Shown: positions 52,224 through 59,828 of the stretch, in pieces
Position numbering within the stretch: position 1 is the first letter of the stretch
Layout: each line of letters opens with the position of its first letter
DNA from: an uncultured Eubacteriales bacterium
Lineage (GTDB): Bacteria; Bacillota; Clostridia; Oscillospirales; Acutalibacteraceae
NCBI GenBank assembly: GCA_934444365.1
Contig: CAKSCM010000010.1
Location: forward strand, 9,354-73,353
Direction of reading: 5' to 3'
Length of the DNA: 64,000 bases
Made by a program: the position numbers and the translations under genes
The notes under the pieces: generated by a model
Told to the model about the DNA's origin: nothing
Databases searched by the model: none
Seen by the model: the letters and a program-made list of their open reading frames with translations, nothing else

Positions 52224-52721
52224 CTACAACCCGGCTTTCTCATAAAGATTGGAATTAAAGCTGTGCGCATGGCAAAGGGCAATTGCCAGTGCGTCGGCCG
52301 TATCGTCGGGCTTTGGCACCTCTTTTAAATTAAGCAGCAGTCTCGTCATTTCCATAACCTGCTTTTTTTCTGCCCGGCCGTACCCCACAACCGACTGCTT
52401 GACCTGTAACGGTGTGTACTCAAACACCGAAAGCCCGCTCTTTCGCGCCGATAAAAGCACAACACCCCTTGCCTGCGCCACGCCGATGGCCGTAGTGGTG
52501 TTGGTGTTGAAAAAAAGCTCCTCCACCGACATCATGTCCGGCGAATGCTTCGCTATTATATCACAAACCCCGTCATATATCTGCTCAAGCCGTTTAGGAA
52601 AATCAAGTCCGGACTTTGTAATAACGGCGCCGCACTCAACCACCTTAAAACGGTTGGCATTATAATCTATTACTCCCCAGCCGAGGGTTGCATAACCGGG
52701 GTCAATTCCGAGTATACGCAC
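52224..52721 (-). CDS. ruvC: Crossover junction endodeoxyribonuclease RuvC
   Basis: Resolves Holliday junctions. The catalytic acids are D7 in GIDPGYATLGWG, the Glu in SVEELFFNTN (about 67) and the Asp pair near DDTADALAIALCHAH (about 140). Length 165 is normal. It is first in ruvC-ruvA-ruvB. Confidence 0.96.
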   Translation of the reverse strand: MRILGIDPGYATLGWGVIDYNANRFKVVECGAVITKSGLDFPKRLEQIYDGVCDIIAKHSPDMMSVEELFFNTNTTTAIGVAQARGVVLLSARKSGLSVFEYTPLQVKQSVVGYGRAEKKQVMEMTRLLLNLKEVPKPDDTADALAIALCHAHSFNSNLYEKAGL

Positions 52722-53076
52722 AAAGCGCCTCCTATAAAAGTTGTAAATGTTTAAGCCTGTTTTGCCTCCGGGATCGTTTAGGCCCCCTGAAGACCGACCA
52801 AAAACAAAACTACATACTGTTGCCGTAATTTTCGGCCATACTTCCTCATGATATATTTATGGTAAGTATACCACATATGTCGCCTCGTTTCAATCACTTT
52901 TTAAGCTGTCTTGCCCCTGTGCAAGTCCCCTTGCATATCATAAAAGCCGCGAAAACCAAGCGGCAAAGCATACTGCCGCTTTCACCCCTGGCACAAACGG
53001 CTTTTCAGATAATTAAAAGGGTACATTAAAAGAAACAGATTCTGATTTATACAGCATTTGGGATTTATGTTTTATA
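52722..53076. other. Intergenic region between divergent ruvC and the AlaX-type gene
   Basis: About 355 bases. AGCGGCA (52958-52964 region) and TGCCGCT can pair, but no T run follows. No other gene or structured RNA is recognised. Confidence 0.4.
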
Positions 53077-53105
53077 TTGACACCTTTTGTCGTTTTTGCT
53101 ATACT
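53077..53105 (+). promoter_or_regulatory. Promoter of the AlaX-type gene
   Basis: TTGACA (53077-53082) and TATACT (53100-53105) are 17 bases apart, 48 bases before the TTG start. It lies inside the longest possible reading frame, which argues for the internal TTG. Confidence 0.75.
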
Positions 53106-53153
53106 TTAAGTGAAAAATCGCAACAATTTACACAATATCCGGAGGTTTTTATT

Positions 53154-54362
53154 TTGACGACACTCCCCATTTACGAAAAGGATCCCTATATTTCTACGGC
53201 CGATGCTGCCGTTACCTCCTGCAACAAAAACGACACGGTATACGAAATAACCTTCGATAAAACCGTATTTTTTCCAAAAGGCGGCGGTCAGCCGGGCGAC
53301 ACCGGAACGGCCGGCTGCGCGAATGTAACCGATACCTATTTTTCCGATGACGGCGAAATACTGCATATATGCGACGCACCCCTTACAGTAGGCGAAACGG
53401 TAGCTTTAAAGCTCGATTTTAACCGAAGGTTCGACATAATGCAGCAGCATACCGGCGAGCATATACTTTCTTATGCCTTTTGGCGGCTTTTTGGTATGGA
53501 AAACGTCGGTTTTCACATGAACGGCGAATTCTGCACGGCCGATATTACCCCCATTCCCTCGCCAGAGCAAATTAACGAGGCTCTGCTTTTTGCAAACCGG
53601 ACGGTTACGGAAAACCATGCGGTAAAGGCATATCACGCCGACGCAAAGCTTATTAAAGCATCGCTTAAATCGATACGTAAAATTTCCGAAAAGGCGACTA
53701 AGGATTCCTCGCCAAGGATAGTGGAAATCGAAAATGCCGACATGTGCACCTGCTGCGGTACCCATGTACGCTTTACCGGCGAGGTCGGACTTATAACGGT
53801 TATAAAAACCGAAAAGGTCCGTTCATCCTTGCGCCTTTATTTCCTTTGCGGACAGCGAGCGGTTAAACACGCCGTAAAAAGCGGCGAGATCATCCAAAAG
53901 CTTACAAATGAGCTCTCGACCGAGCAGGATAATATATGCGATCGTGTTATAAACCTTAAAAACACCCTCTCAGAAACCTCCCGTCTTTTAAAGGAGAAAA
54001 CCAACGAGCTTTTAAAAATCGAGGCCGACCGGCTGCTGAGTGAACGAAGCGACTGCTATGTGCTTTGCATTATGCACGACGCCGACGCCGCACAGGGCAA
54101 AGCCATGCTCCGCCTTTTAACCAAGGATGAACCGGTAACCGCAATTGTCCTTTGTGTAAATAAAGAGGTCCTCAATTTTCTATGCGGATCAAACCCTGCC
54201 TCAAAGGGCGTCGGCTGCAAAACCATAGCCGAGCTGCTTTGCGGAATGTTCAGCGCAAAGGGCGGCGGACGGGAAGATTTTGCCCAGGGCTCCGGCAAAG
54301 CTCCGAAAGACCTTGAAGAATCGGCCGAAACAGTAATCGGACATTTAAGAAAAATGAAATAG
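53154..54362 (+). CDS. Alanyl-tRNA editing protein, AlaX with DHHA1 domain
   Basis: A free-standing editing protein that deacylates mischarged Ser- or Gly-tRNA-Ala. The zinc/catalytic motifs are QQHTGEH and CTCCGTHV, with FFPKGGGQPGDTG near the N-terminus. The C-terminal DHHA1 domain ends KGGGREDFAQGSGKA. The start is TTG at 53154, with GGAGG eight bases upstream (402 residues); the upstream in-frame ATG lies before the promoter. It resembles the long AlaXL class with a coiled coil (about 245-300) in between. Confidence 0.9.
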   Translation: MTTLPIYEKDPYISTADAAVTSCNKNDTVYEITFDKTVFFPKGGGQPGDTGTAGCANVTDTYFSDDGEILHICDAPLTVGETVALKLDFNRRFDIMQQHTGEHILSYAFWRLFGMENVGFHMNGEFCTADITPIPSPEQINEALLFANRTVTENHAVKAYHADAKLIKASLKSIRKISEKATKDSSPRIVEIENADMCTCCGTHVRFTGEVGLITVIKTEKVRSSLRLYFLCGQRAVKHAVKSGEIIQKLTNELSTEQDNICDRVINLKNTLSETSRLLKEKTNELLKIEADRLLSERSDCYVLCIMHDADAAQGKAMLRLLTKDEPVTAIVLCVNKEVLNFLCGSNPASKGVGCKTIAELLCGMFSAKGGGREDFAQGSGKAPKDLEESAETVIGHLRKMK

Positions 54363-54411
54363 TTTTTTGCGCAACATTTAAAAATAATTAAAAACGGAGG
54401 AAATCCAAAAA

Positions 54412-55563
54412 ATGAACACCGCTTCCCCTTTAACCCCTGCCTTGAAAAAAGCAAGAAACTCAAATATTGAACTGCTCAGAATCATTGCAATGCTCGTTAT
54501 TGTAGGATGTCATTTCGCTACCCACGGCGGCTTTGATTTCAATTCCCAGTCGGTAACCCTTCCCCGGCTTTGGTGGAATGTACTGGAAATGGGCGGCAAC
54601 TTCGGCGTGGATGTTTTTGTGCTGATATCCGGTTACTTTTTAATCGAGAATAAAAAGCTGTCGGTCGCTCCGAAAAAGGTATTAAGACTCTGGGGAGAAA
54701 TATTCTTTTATTCGGTAGCCTTGTTTGCGGTTGCCGTAATCACAAAAAGCGAAAGCTTTTCCCTTACGGGAGCTGCCAAGGCCTTTTTCCCCATAACCTT
54801 TTCACAGTGGTGGTTTGCGAGCACCTATTTTGTAATGTTCCTCATCCACCCCTTTATCAACCGGCTTTTACATTCCTTTACCAAAAGAGAATATCAGGTT
54901 TTCCTGCTTGTTGTAACCTTGCTTTGGTGCATAATTCCAACCTTTACAACCTCCGCTTATCAGTCAAATCCCCTTATCGAATTTGTTCTTTATTATTCGG
55001 TTGCCGGCTACATTAAGCTGTTCGGTTTTCGCAGCAATGTAAAAAGCGCCGGCTGGTTCGGCCTTTGGTTTGTTTTTTGCGCGCTTAAGTATCTGTCCTG
55101 CGTATGTCTTATAACGCTCGGTACAAAAATCAGCATTTTTTCAGACAATTCCCTTCATTTTTACAACCGTAATTCGATACTTACCCTTTTCGGCGCCGTA
55201 TGCCTTTTTATGGCCTTTGCAACGATGAAGCCGAGATCAAACCGTTTTGTAAATACGGTTGCATCAGCGACCTTCGGGGTATATCTGCTGCATGACAGCG
55301 AATTTTTCAGGAATTTTTTCTGGAACGATATTTTCCGCAACTCCTCTTACCAAAGCACTCCGCTTATCATCCCCTATTCGATAGCCGTGACAATTGCCGT
55401 GTTTATCGGTTGCGCCTTAATCGATCTTGCAAGACAGTATATTCTCGAAAAGCCGGTGTTTTCGCTTATCGGCAGGCGTTGCGAAAGGGAAAATAAAGCT
55501 TCCTCCGGAATAACCGATAAATTCCGCAAGATACTATTCGGCAAGGACGAAATAATTGACTAA
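54412..55563 (+). CDS. Acyltransferase 3 family membrane protein
   Basis: A 383-residue polytopic protein of the OafA/Acyltransferase_3 family. It opens with RNSNIELLRIIAMLVIVGCH (the family R-x10-H motif) and has about ten hydrophobic segments. It likely O-acetylates a surface polysaccharide or similar envelope molecule. GGAGG precedes the ATG. It lies 49 bases after the AlaX gene, in the same direction, but a functional link is not obvious. It ends at a bidirectional terminator. Confidence 0.85.
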   Translation: MNTASPLTPALKKARNSNIELLRIIAMLVIVGCHFATHGGFDFNSQSVTLPRLWWNVLEMGGNFGVDVFVLISGYFLIENKKLSVAPKKVLRLWGEIFFYSVALFAVAVITKSESFSLTGAAKAFFPITFSQWWFASTYFVMFLIHPFINRLLHSFTKREYQVFLLVVTLLWCIIPTFTTSAYQSNPLIEFVLYYSVAGYIKLFGFRSNVKSAGWFGLWFVFCALKYLSCVCLITLGTKISIFSDNSLHFYNRNSILTLFGAVCLFMAFATMKPRSNRFVNTVASATFGVYLLHDSEFFRNFFWNDIFRNSSYQSTPLIIPYSIAVTIAVFIGCALIDLARQYILEKPVFSLIGRRCERENKASSGITDKFRKILFGKDEIID

Positions 55564-55591
55564 TCATAAAATCCAATCAAAAAAAGCATTG

Positions 55592-55640
55592 AAAAGCCGC
55601 CGGCAAGGATCTAAACTCCTACTGCCGACGGCTTTTTGTT
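55592..55640. terminator. Bidirectional terminator
   Basis: AAAAGCCGCCGGCA (55592-55605) pairs with TGCCGACGGCTTTT (55623-55636), with one mismatch on the plus strand that becomes a G-T pair on the minus strand. It lies between the convergent acyltransferase (+) and rubredoxin (-) genes. Confidence 0.8.
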
Positions 55641-55670
55641 ATTAATAAATGCTGTTATGCGGTTTTAAGC

Positions 55671-55826
55671 TTATTCGGCCTCAAATGCGTCCTTACCAAG
55701 GCCGCAAACCGGGCAAACCCAGTCCTCGGGGATATCTTCAAAGGGCGTTCCCGGAGCAATTCCGCCATCCGGATCACCGAGAGCCGGATCGTAAACATAT
55801 CCGCACGGACATACGAACTTTTCCAT
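55671..55826 (-). CDS. Rubredoxin with shortened first knuckle (C-x-C-G)
   Basis: A 51-residue one-iron electron carrier read by hand. The protein has YVYDPALGDPDGGIAPGTPF and EDWVCPVCGLGKDAF, the classic rubredoxin body. The second knuckle is normal, C38-P-V-C41-G. The first reads V-C6-P-C8-G-Y, one residue shorter than the standard C-x2-C-G. GGAGG sits seven bases before the ATG. It is the last gene of the perR-rubrerythrin-BFD-rubredoxin run and probably delivers electrons to the rubrerythrin. The rubredoxin domain in the neighbouring rubrerythrin keeps C-x2-C. Confidence 0.9.
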   Translation of the reverse strand: MEKFVCPCGYVYDPALGDPDGGIAPGTPFEDIPEDWVCPVCGLGKDAFEAE

Positions 55827-55858
55827 TTTCATTCCTCCGTATTTAAAGTTTTGTTTTA

Positions 55859-56053
55859 TTATTTGCTCATTATTTCGGATATTGCATCCAATATTTTACC
55901 GTGACATCCGCCGCAGCCGGTTGAACAGTGGGTTATTTTTTGTACGCTTTCAAATGCCTTTTCGACATTTTCGAACCGGCTTTCGCTGTGGAGCACATTT
56001 TCCACGTCGGCGTAGGTCACTTTTTTGCAGTTGCAGATTGTATAGTTTTCCAT
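55859..56053 (-). CDS. BFD-like [2Fe-2S]-binding protein
   Basis: A 64-residue protein of the bacterioferritin-associated-ferredoxin (Fer2_BFD) type. Likely ligands are C7 and C9 (ICNC) and C47 and C50 (CGGC); C43 is extra. Such proteins mobilise iron from ferritins or act as small redox partners. It lies 19 bases after the rubrerythrin gene, in the oxygen-defence operon. Confidence 0.88.
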   Translation of the reverse strand: MENYTICNCKKVTYADVENVLHSESRFENVEKAFESVQKITHCSTGCGGCHGKILDAISEIMSK

Positions 56054-56072
56054 ATCGGTCTACACTCCGCAA

Positions 56073-56612
56073 TCAGCCGAAATATCTTTCGAGAAGACCC
56101 TTGAAGGCTTTACCGTGTCTCGCTTCATCGCGGGCCATTTCGTGAACGGTATCGTGTATGGCGTCTAAACCGGCGGCCTTGGCGCGCTTTGCAAGATCGG
56201 TCTTGCCGGCGGTCGCTCCGTTTTCGGCCTCAACCCTCATCTGAAGGTTCTTTTTGGTGCTGTCGGTTACCACCTCGCCGAGCAGCTCGGCGAATTTCGC
56301 GGCATGCTCAGCCTCCTCATAGGCTGCCTTTTCCCAGTACAGGCCTATTTCGGGATAGCCCTCCCTGTGGGCTACTCTGGCCATCGCAAGATACATACCG
56401 ACCTCGGTGCATTCGCCCGAGAAATTAGCGCGCAAATCGTTTAAAATATCCTCGCTTACGCCCTGAGCCACTCCGACAACATGCTCGGCAGCCCATGTGT
56501 CATCGGTCATCTCCTTGAATTTAGAAGCCGGAGCTTTGCAAACGGGACATGCCTCGGGAGGCTCGTTTCCCTCGTGAACATAACCGCATACTGAACATAC
56601 ATACTTTTTCAT
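56073..56612 (-). CDS. Reverse rubrerythrin (NADH peroxidase type)
   Basis: A 179-residue peroxide-reducing diiron protein in which the rubredoxin domain comes first: C6 and C9 (VCSVCG) and C22 and C25 (ACPVC). The four-helix ferritin-like domain follows with ECTEVGMYLAM, EEAEHAAKF and the second half EMARDEARHGKAF. This order defines the reverse rubrerythrins of clostridia, which reduce peroxide and oxygen with electrons from rubredoxin. It follows perR by 26 bases. Confidence 0.94.
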   Translation of the reverse strand: MKKYVCSVCGYVHEGNEPPEACPVCKAPASKFKEMTDDTWAAEHVVGVAQGVSEDILNDLRANFSGECTEVGMYLAMARVAHREGYPEIGLYWEKAAYEEAEHAAKFAELLGEVVTDSTKKNLQMRVEAENGATAGKTDLAKRAKAAGLDAIHDTVHEMARDEARHGKAFKGLLERYFG

Positions 56613-56638
56613 GATATTTTTCTCCTTTATTCTGAAAA

Positions 56639-57052
56639 TTATTTTTTGTTTTTAGCAATACAATCGGGGCAAAGTCCCGAAAAATATACATCCTTTTTTA
56701 AGATACTGAAGCCCTCAAGACCGGAGCATTCAAGCTTTTCGAGCGAAAAATCGGTAACCCTTGCGCAGCCTTCGCACCTGAAATGCCCGTGAGCATGAAC
56801 ATAACCGTCAAACCTCGTCTCCCTGGGGTCTATACTCAAGGATAACGTAAGCCCCTTTTCGCAAAGACTTTGCAGAATGTTATACACCGTGGTCTTTGAA
56901 AGTCCGGGATACTGACCGCTCAACCCCTCATATATCTCCTCAACACCGGGATGCGTTCGGTGTTCAAGCAGATATCCGTAAACAGCGATTCGCTGGGATG
57001 TTGCCCTTAAACCGTTTTCCCGAAGGGCCTCGGCAAGTGCCGTGTGATTCAT
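56639..57052 (-). CDS. perR: Fur-family peroxide regulator PerR
   Basis: A 137-residue winged-helix metalloregulator. The structural zinc site has two CxxC pairs (RCEGC and LCPDC). The regulatory segment reads RFDGYVHAHGHF; the Asp in RFD is the residue that separates PerR from Fur (which has Glu). The ATG at 57052 has GGAGG immediately upstream; a longer reading to 57112 would run through the promoter. A Per-box-like palindrome overlaps its -10 box, so it likely represses its own operon until peroxide is sensed. It is the first gene of perR-rubrerythrin-BFD-rubredoxin. Confidence 0.92.
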   Translation of the reverse strand: MNHTALAEALRENGLRATSQRIAVYGYLLEHRTHPGVEEIYEGLSGQYPGLSKTTVYNILQSLCEKGLTLSLSIDPRETRFDGYVHAHGHFRCEGCARVTDFSLEKLECSGLEGFSILKKDVYFSGLCPDCIAKNKK

Positions 57053-57090
57053 CGCTCCCCTCCTTTTTGTAAACAATTGTTTTTTGTATT

Positions 57091-57131
57091 GATTACAATG
57101 TAATAATATCAAACCGATAACATTTTGTCAA
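57091..57131 (-). promoter_or_regulatory. perR promoter with Per-box-like operator
   Basis: TTGACA (57131-57126) and TATTAT (57108-57103) on the minus strand are 17 bases apart. The palindrome ATTACA-A-TGTAAT (57092-57104) overlaps the -10 box and fits the 7-1-7 Per-box layout. A second palindrome, AAACAATTGTTT (57071-57082), lies downstream. Confidence 0.7.
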
Positions 57132-57177
57132 CCCCCTTTTTTATAAAAAAATAAAATTATTTTTTATGTTAAAATAC

Positions 57178-57205
57178 TTGACAAATTTTTAAATGCGGTT
57201 ATAAT
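57178..57205 (+). promoter_or_regulatory. tRNA-Gln promoter
   Basis: TTGACA (57178-57183) and TATAAT (57200-57205) are 16 bases apart, 36 bases before the tRNA. Confidence 0.7.
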
Positions 57206-57241
57206 AAGAAAGTCGCGAAACAATCGCGCAAAACGGAATAT

Positions 57242-57315
57242 TGCGGAATTGTGTAATGGTAGCACGGCAGACTCTGACTCTGTTTGTCTGGGTTCAAATC
57301 CTAGTTCCGCAGCCA
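57242..57315 (+). tRNA. tRNA-Gln (anticodon CTG)
   Basis: The acceptor stem TGCGGAA pairs with TTCCGCA. The anticodon stem GCAGA/TCTGT holds the loop CTCTGAC, giving anticodon CTG. CCA is encoded. It is a stand-alone gene with its own promoter and terminator. Confidence 0.94.
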
Positions 57316-57316
57316 A

Positions 57317-57355
57317 AAACCTTCCCGAACAAAGTTCGGGAAGGTTTTACTTTTT
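57317..57355 (+). terminator. tRNA-Gln terminator
   Basis: AAACCTTCCCGAAC (57317-57330) and GTTCGGGAAGGTTT (57334-57347) form a perfect 14-bp stem with a 3-base loop. Confidence 0.85.
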
Positions 57356-57433
57356 CACTTTTCACTCTTTACTTTTCACTTACCTGCGGAAGTTTTGGCA
57401 AAGTTATAAGTAATAGTGAATCGTGAAGAAGTG
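57348..57433. repeat. MITE-like pyrimidine-rich inverted repeat, copy B
   Basis: Right after the tRNA terminator stem lies CTTTTTCACTTTTCACTC followed by more CACTT/TTACTT units. Then comes a short unrelated middle and AAGTAATAGTGAATCGTGAA (57401-57431 region), an approximate reverse complement of the left arm. It is related to the element at 3601-3697. A GCTTTTCGCC/GGCGAAAAGC hairpin (57439-57462) follows. Confidence 0.55.
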
Positions 57434-57523
57434 CTGTAGCTTTTCGCCTTGGGGCGAAAAGCAATTTTAAATTTTCAAATAATATAAGAACACATCGACA
57501 TGACGGGAATCCGGTGCCGCCGC

Positions 57524-57562
57524 AGATCTACCCGAACAACGTCCGGGTAGATCTCTTTTTTC
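57524..57562 (+). terminator. Hairpin with T run near the XRE gene end
   Basis: AGATCTACCCG (57524-57534) pairs with CGGGTAGATCT (57544-57554), followed by T-rich sequence on the plus strand. No plus-strand gene ends here, so its role is unclear. Confidence 0.55.
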
Positions 57563-57568
57563 GCTCTT

Positions 57569-58639
57569 TCACCTGTATTTATCCAGAACAGCTTTATATT
57601 CGGGATTTTTCAGAAGCTCGGCTCGTCTGCCGCCCTCAGCACCCATACGACAGTCAATGGTATATTTGAGAATGTTCTGCCGTGCCCCTTCGGAATAGCA
57701 ATCAAAAGCCCTGTTCAAAGGCTCATTTTCTCCCCGCACTTCTTCCAGCAGCTTTTCGGCGTAAAGGCTCTTGTCCATAACTGCGATGATCTGCTCATCG
57801 GTTCCGCCACGGTAGCAAAGATCGTTCTCCATTCTTCCGAGAAAAGATTCTGCAAGTATCAAAAAGAACGCTTCTTTTGTCTTTCTGTAAGCGTTCAGCA
57901 TCAAATCTCCATACAGAATGGCGCATTCTGCCTTCTCCGATACAGACAGTGAGGGATCGAAAAACACGGTCCGTCCGAATTTGTCTGCCGCAAAATCAAC
58001 GAGTTCATACATATTCTTTTGCACATGAAAATAGTATTCGCCCGTGTCCTTTGCGAACAACTGCTCGGTTTTCTGTCCGCTTGTTGTATACCAATCCGCA
58101 AACTTTGTCTGATATATCCGGAGTGCTTCATCCGTCTTCCCCTCTGCGTGAAGAATTTTTGCACGCATATTCCAGGCGCCCAGCCGCAGGATGTCTTCGG
58201 TACAACCGTCCAGAATTTTTTCGCAGATAGAAAGGAATTCATCCTTGTACTCCGTCAGAACAGCCGGATCGTTGTCTGCCATATCACCTCCGATATTCCA
58301 CATATAATAATGCATGATCCAATAGTCGTTCGGATAATCATGATATGCCCTGACGATAATTTCACGTCCTTTGCTATCTTTCCAATGCTTTCTGTAAAGA
58401 GCGATTGTTTTGTCAATATCAGCCTGAACTTTTTTCTGATCGTATCCCATAAGCTCGTCAAGTGTTACTTCAAAGAAATAAGCCAACGGCTGAAGAAGTG
58501 TAATGTCGGGATACGTTTCGCCTCGCTCCCACTTACTTACTGCGGCGCACGTGACGTTCATTGCCACAGAGAGCTGCTCCTGGGTAATATTTTTTGCTGT
58601 ACGCAAACGTTTTATATTTGCGCCAATAGTCATTTCCAT
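57569..58639 (-). CDS. XRE-family helix-turn-helix regulator with TPR-like C-terminus
   Basis: A 356-residue protein. Residues 4-62 form an HTH_XRE domain (IGANIKRLRTAKNITQEQLS, VSKWERGETYPD). The rest is helical, with repeat-like segments (AWNMRAKILHAEGKTDEALR) reminiscent of TPRs. GGAGG lies seven bases before the ATG. Target is unknown. Isoleucine codons are mostly ATT and ATC, while most neighbours favour ATA, which hints at horizontal gain. Confidence 0.85.
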   Translation of the reverse strand: MEMTIGANIKRLRTAKNITQEQLSVAMNVTCAAVSKWERGETYPDITLLQPLAYFFEVTLDELMGYDQKKVQADIDKTIALYRKHWKDSKGREIIVRAYHDYPNDYWIMHYYMWNIGGDMADNDPAVLTEYKDEFLSICEKILDGCTEDILRLGAWNMRAKILHAEGKTDEALRIYQTKFADWYTTSGQKTEQLFAKDTGEYYFHVQKNMYELVDFAADKFGRTVFFDPSLSVSEKAECAILYGDLMLNAYRKTKEAFFLILAESFLGRMENDLCYRGGTDEQIIAVMDKSLYAEKLLEEVRGENEPLNRAFDCYSEGARQNILKYTIDCRMGAEGGRRAELLKNPEYKAVLDKYR

Positions 58640-59174
58640 AACTGTACCTCCGCTAAAACCAAAATAGTAAGCCGACGTCTGCTTCCAATGCTATTATAGT
58701 ATAAAATAGTTTTTTGAAAAGGCATTGTTGGGACATATGGGATTAACCGCAGGTTAAAAAAATATAACGCAAGGATAATTGCAGTCATAGATAAAGTCGG
58801 AGCCGGCTGTGTAGCGAACCCAAAAATGGCAGGTATTCGGTATTGCCTTCCGGATTTGAAAGCGATATCTTTTTCGGCGGCGCGATACAAAAATGATCCT
58901 ACCGGAAAACGGCAGGATCTTTTTGTTTTTGTATTGCAGCTTTAATTTATACCGTCGCCTTTTGCCTTTTATGCCGGACGATAAAAAGTAATAATCTTTA
59001 CAATATGCACTATTCATGATATTCTGTTTTATACGGAGAAACCGTCAGTTAACAACGAAATGCACTCGGCGAGCCGAAAATGTGCGCTGCAAAAGTATTT
59101 GCTCTTGTCAATAGACGGTATCATCAAGGATTTAAAAAACGAAGGGACTGAGAAAAACGGAAAACGAAGTTATA
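58640..59174. other. Intergenic region between divergent XRE and methyltransferase genes
   Basis: About 535 bases. A GATCCTACCG/CGGCAGGATC hairpin with a T run (about 58894-58924) looks like a plus-strand terminator without a clear upstream gene. An open frame without an ATG (58718-58945) overlaps it and is discussed under rejected items. Confidence 0.4.
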
Positions 59175-59765
59175 ATGCATTACGACTCTCTTATAGACGC
59201 CGGAAACGATCCGGTTTACGATCCGCCGGTTCTTCGCGAGTACATGGATAAATGGGACGGAAGGCTTTTTCTCGATCTGCTTAAATTGTCGCCGGAAAAA
59301 AGCGTACTCGAAATAGGAGTCGGCACCGGACGTATCGCGGTCAATACGGCGCACCTCGTAAAATCATTTTACGGAATTGATATATCGCCTAAAACGATAG
59401 AAACCGCAAAAAAACACCTTGTACGAGGCGATGGCAATGTACATATGATATGTGCGGATTTTCTCGATTTCGGCTTTTCAAATCAGTTTGATTTAATATA
59501 TTCGTCGCTTACATTTTTGCATATTAAGGATAAAGAATCGGCGATAAATAAGGTGTTCGGACTGCTTTTTCCCGGCGGACGGTTCGTGCTGTCAATCGAT
59601 AAAGATCAAAAGGACACACTCGATTGCGGCGATTATAAAATAAAAATCTATCCGGACGATCCTGAAAACACCGCCGCTTTGTTAAAATCGGCCGGCTTTG
59701 AAAGCATAAAGCGTTATGAAACCGAATTCGCTTATATCTTCTCGGCAGAAAAACCCAAAAATTAA
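59175..59765 (+). CDS. Class I SAM-dependent methyltransferase
   Basis: A 196-residue small-molecule-type methyltransferase: motif I is VLEIGVGTGRIAVNTA (about 44-59), then GIDISPKTIETAKK and LIYSSLTFLHIKDKE. The substrate cannot be read from sequence. No strong ribosome site precedes its ATG. It lies 63 bases before the PlsC-type gene, in the same direction. Confidence 0.85.
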   Translation: MHYDSLIDAGNDPVYDPPVLREYMDKWDGRLFLDLLKLSPEKSVLEIGVGTGRIAVNTAHLVKSFYGIDISPKTIETAKKHLVRGDGNVHMICADFLDFGFSNQFDLIYSSLTFLHIKDKESAINKVFGLLFPGGRFVLSIDKDQKDTLDCGDYKIKIYPDDPENTAALLKSAGFESIKRYETEFAYIFSAEKPKN

Positions 59766-59828
59766 GACTGATATTTTTCAGTCTCTTCACAGCGGGACTC
59801 ACATTAAAACCGTAATGCGGAGGAAAAA

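Noticed and set aside
58718..58945. 75-codon open frame (GIVGTYGINRRLKK...) between the XRE and methyltransferase genes
   Set aside because: It lacks a start codon until late, overlaps a terminator-like hairpin and resembles no family I know. It could be a decayed gene but cannot be supported.
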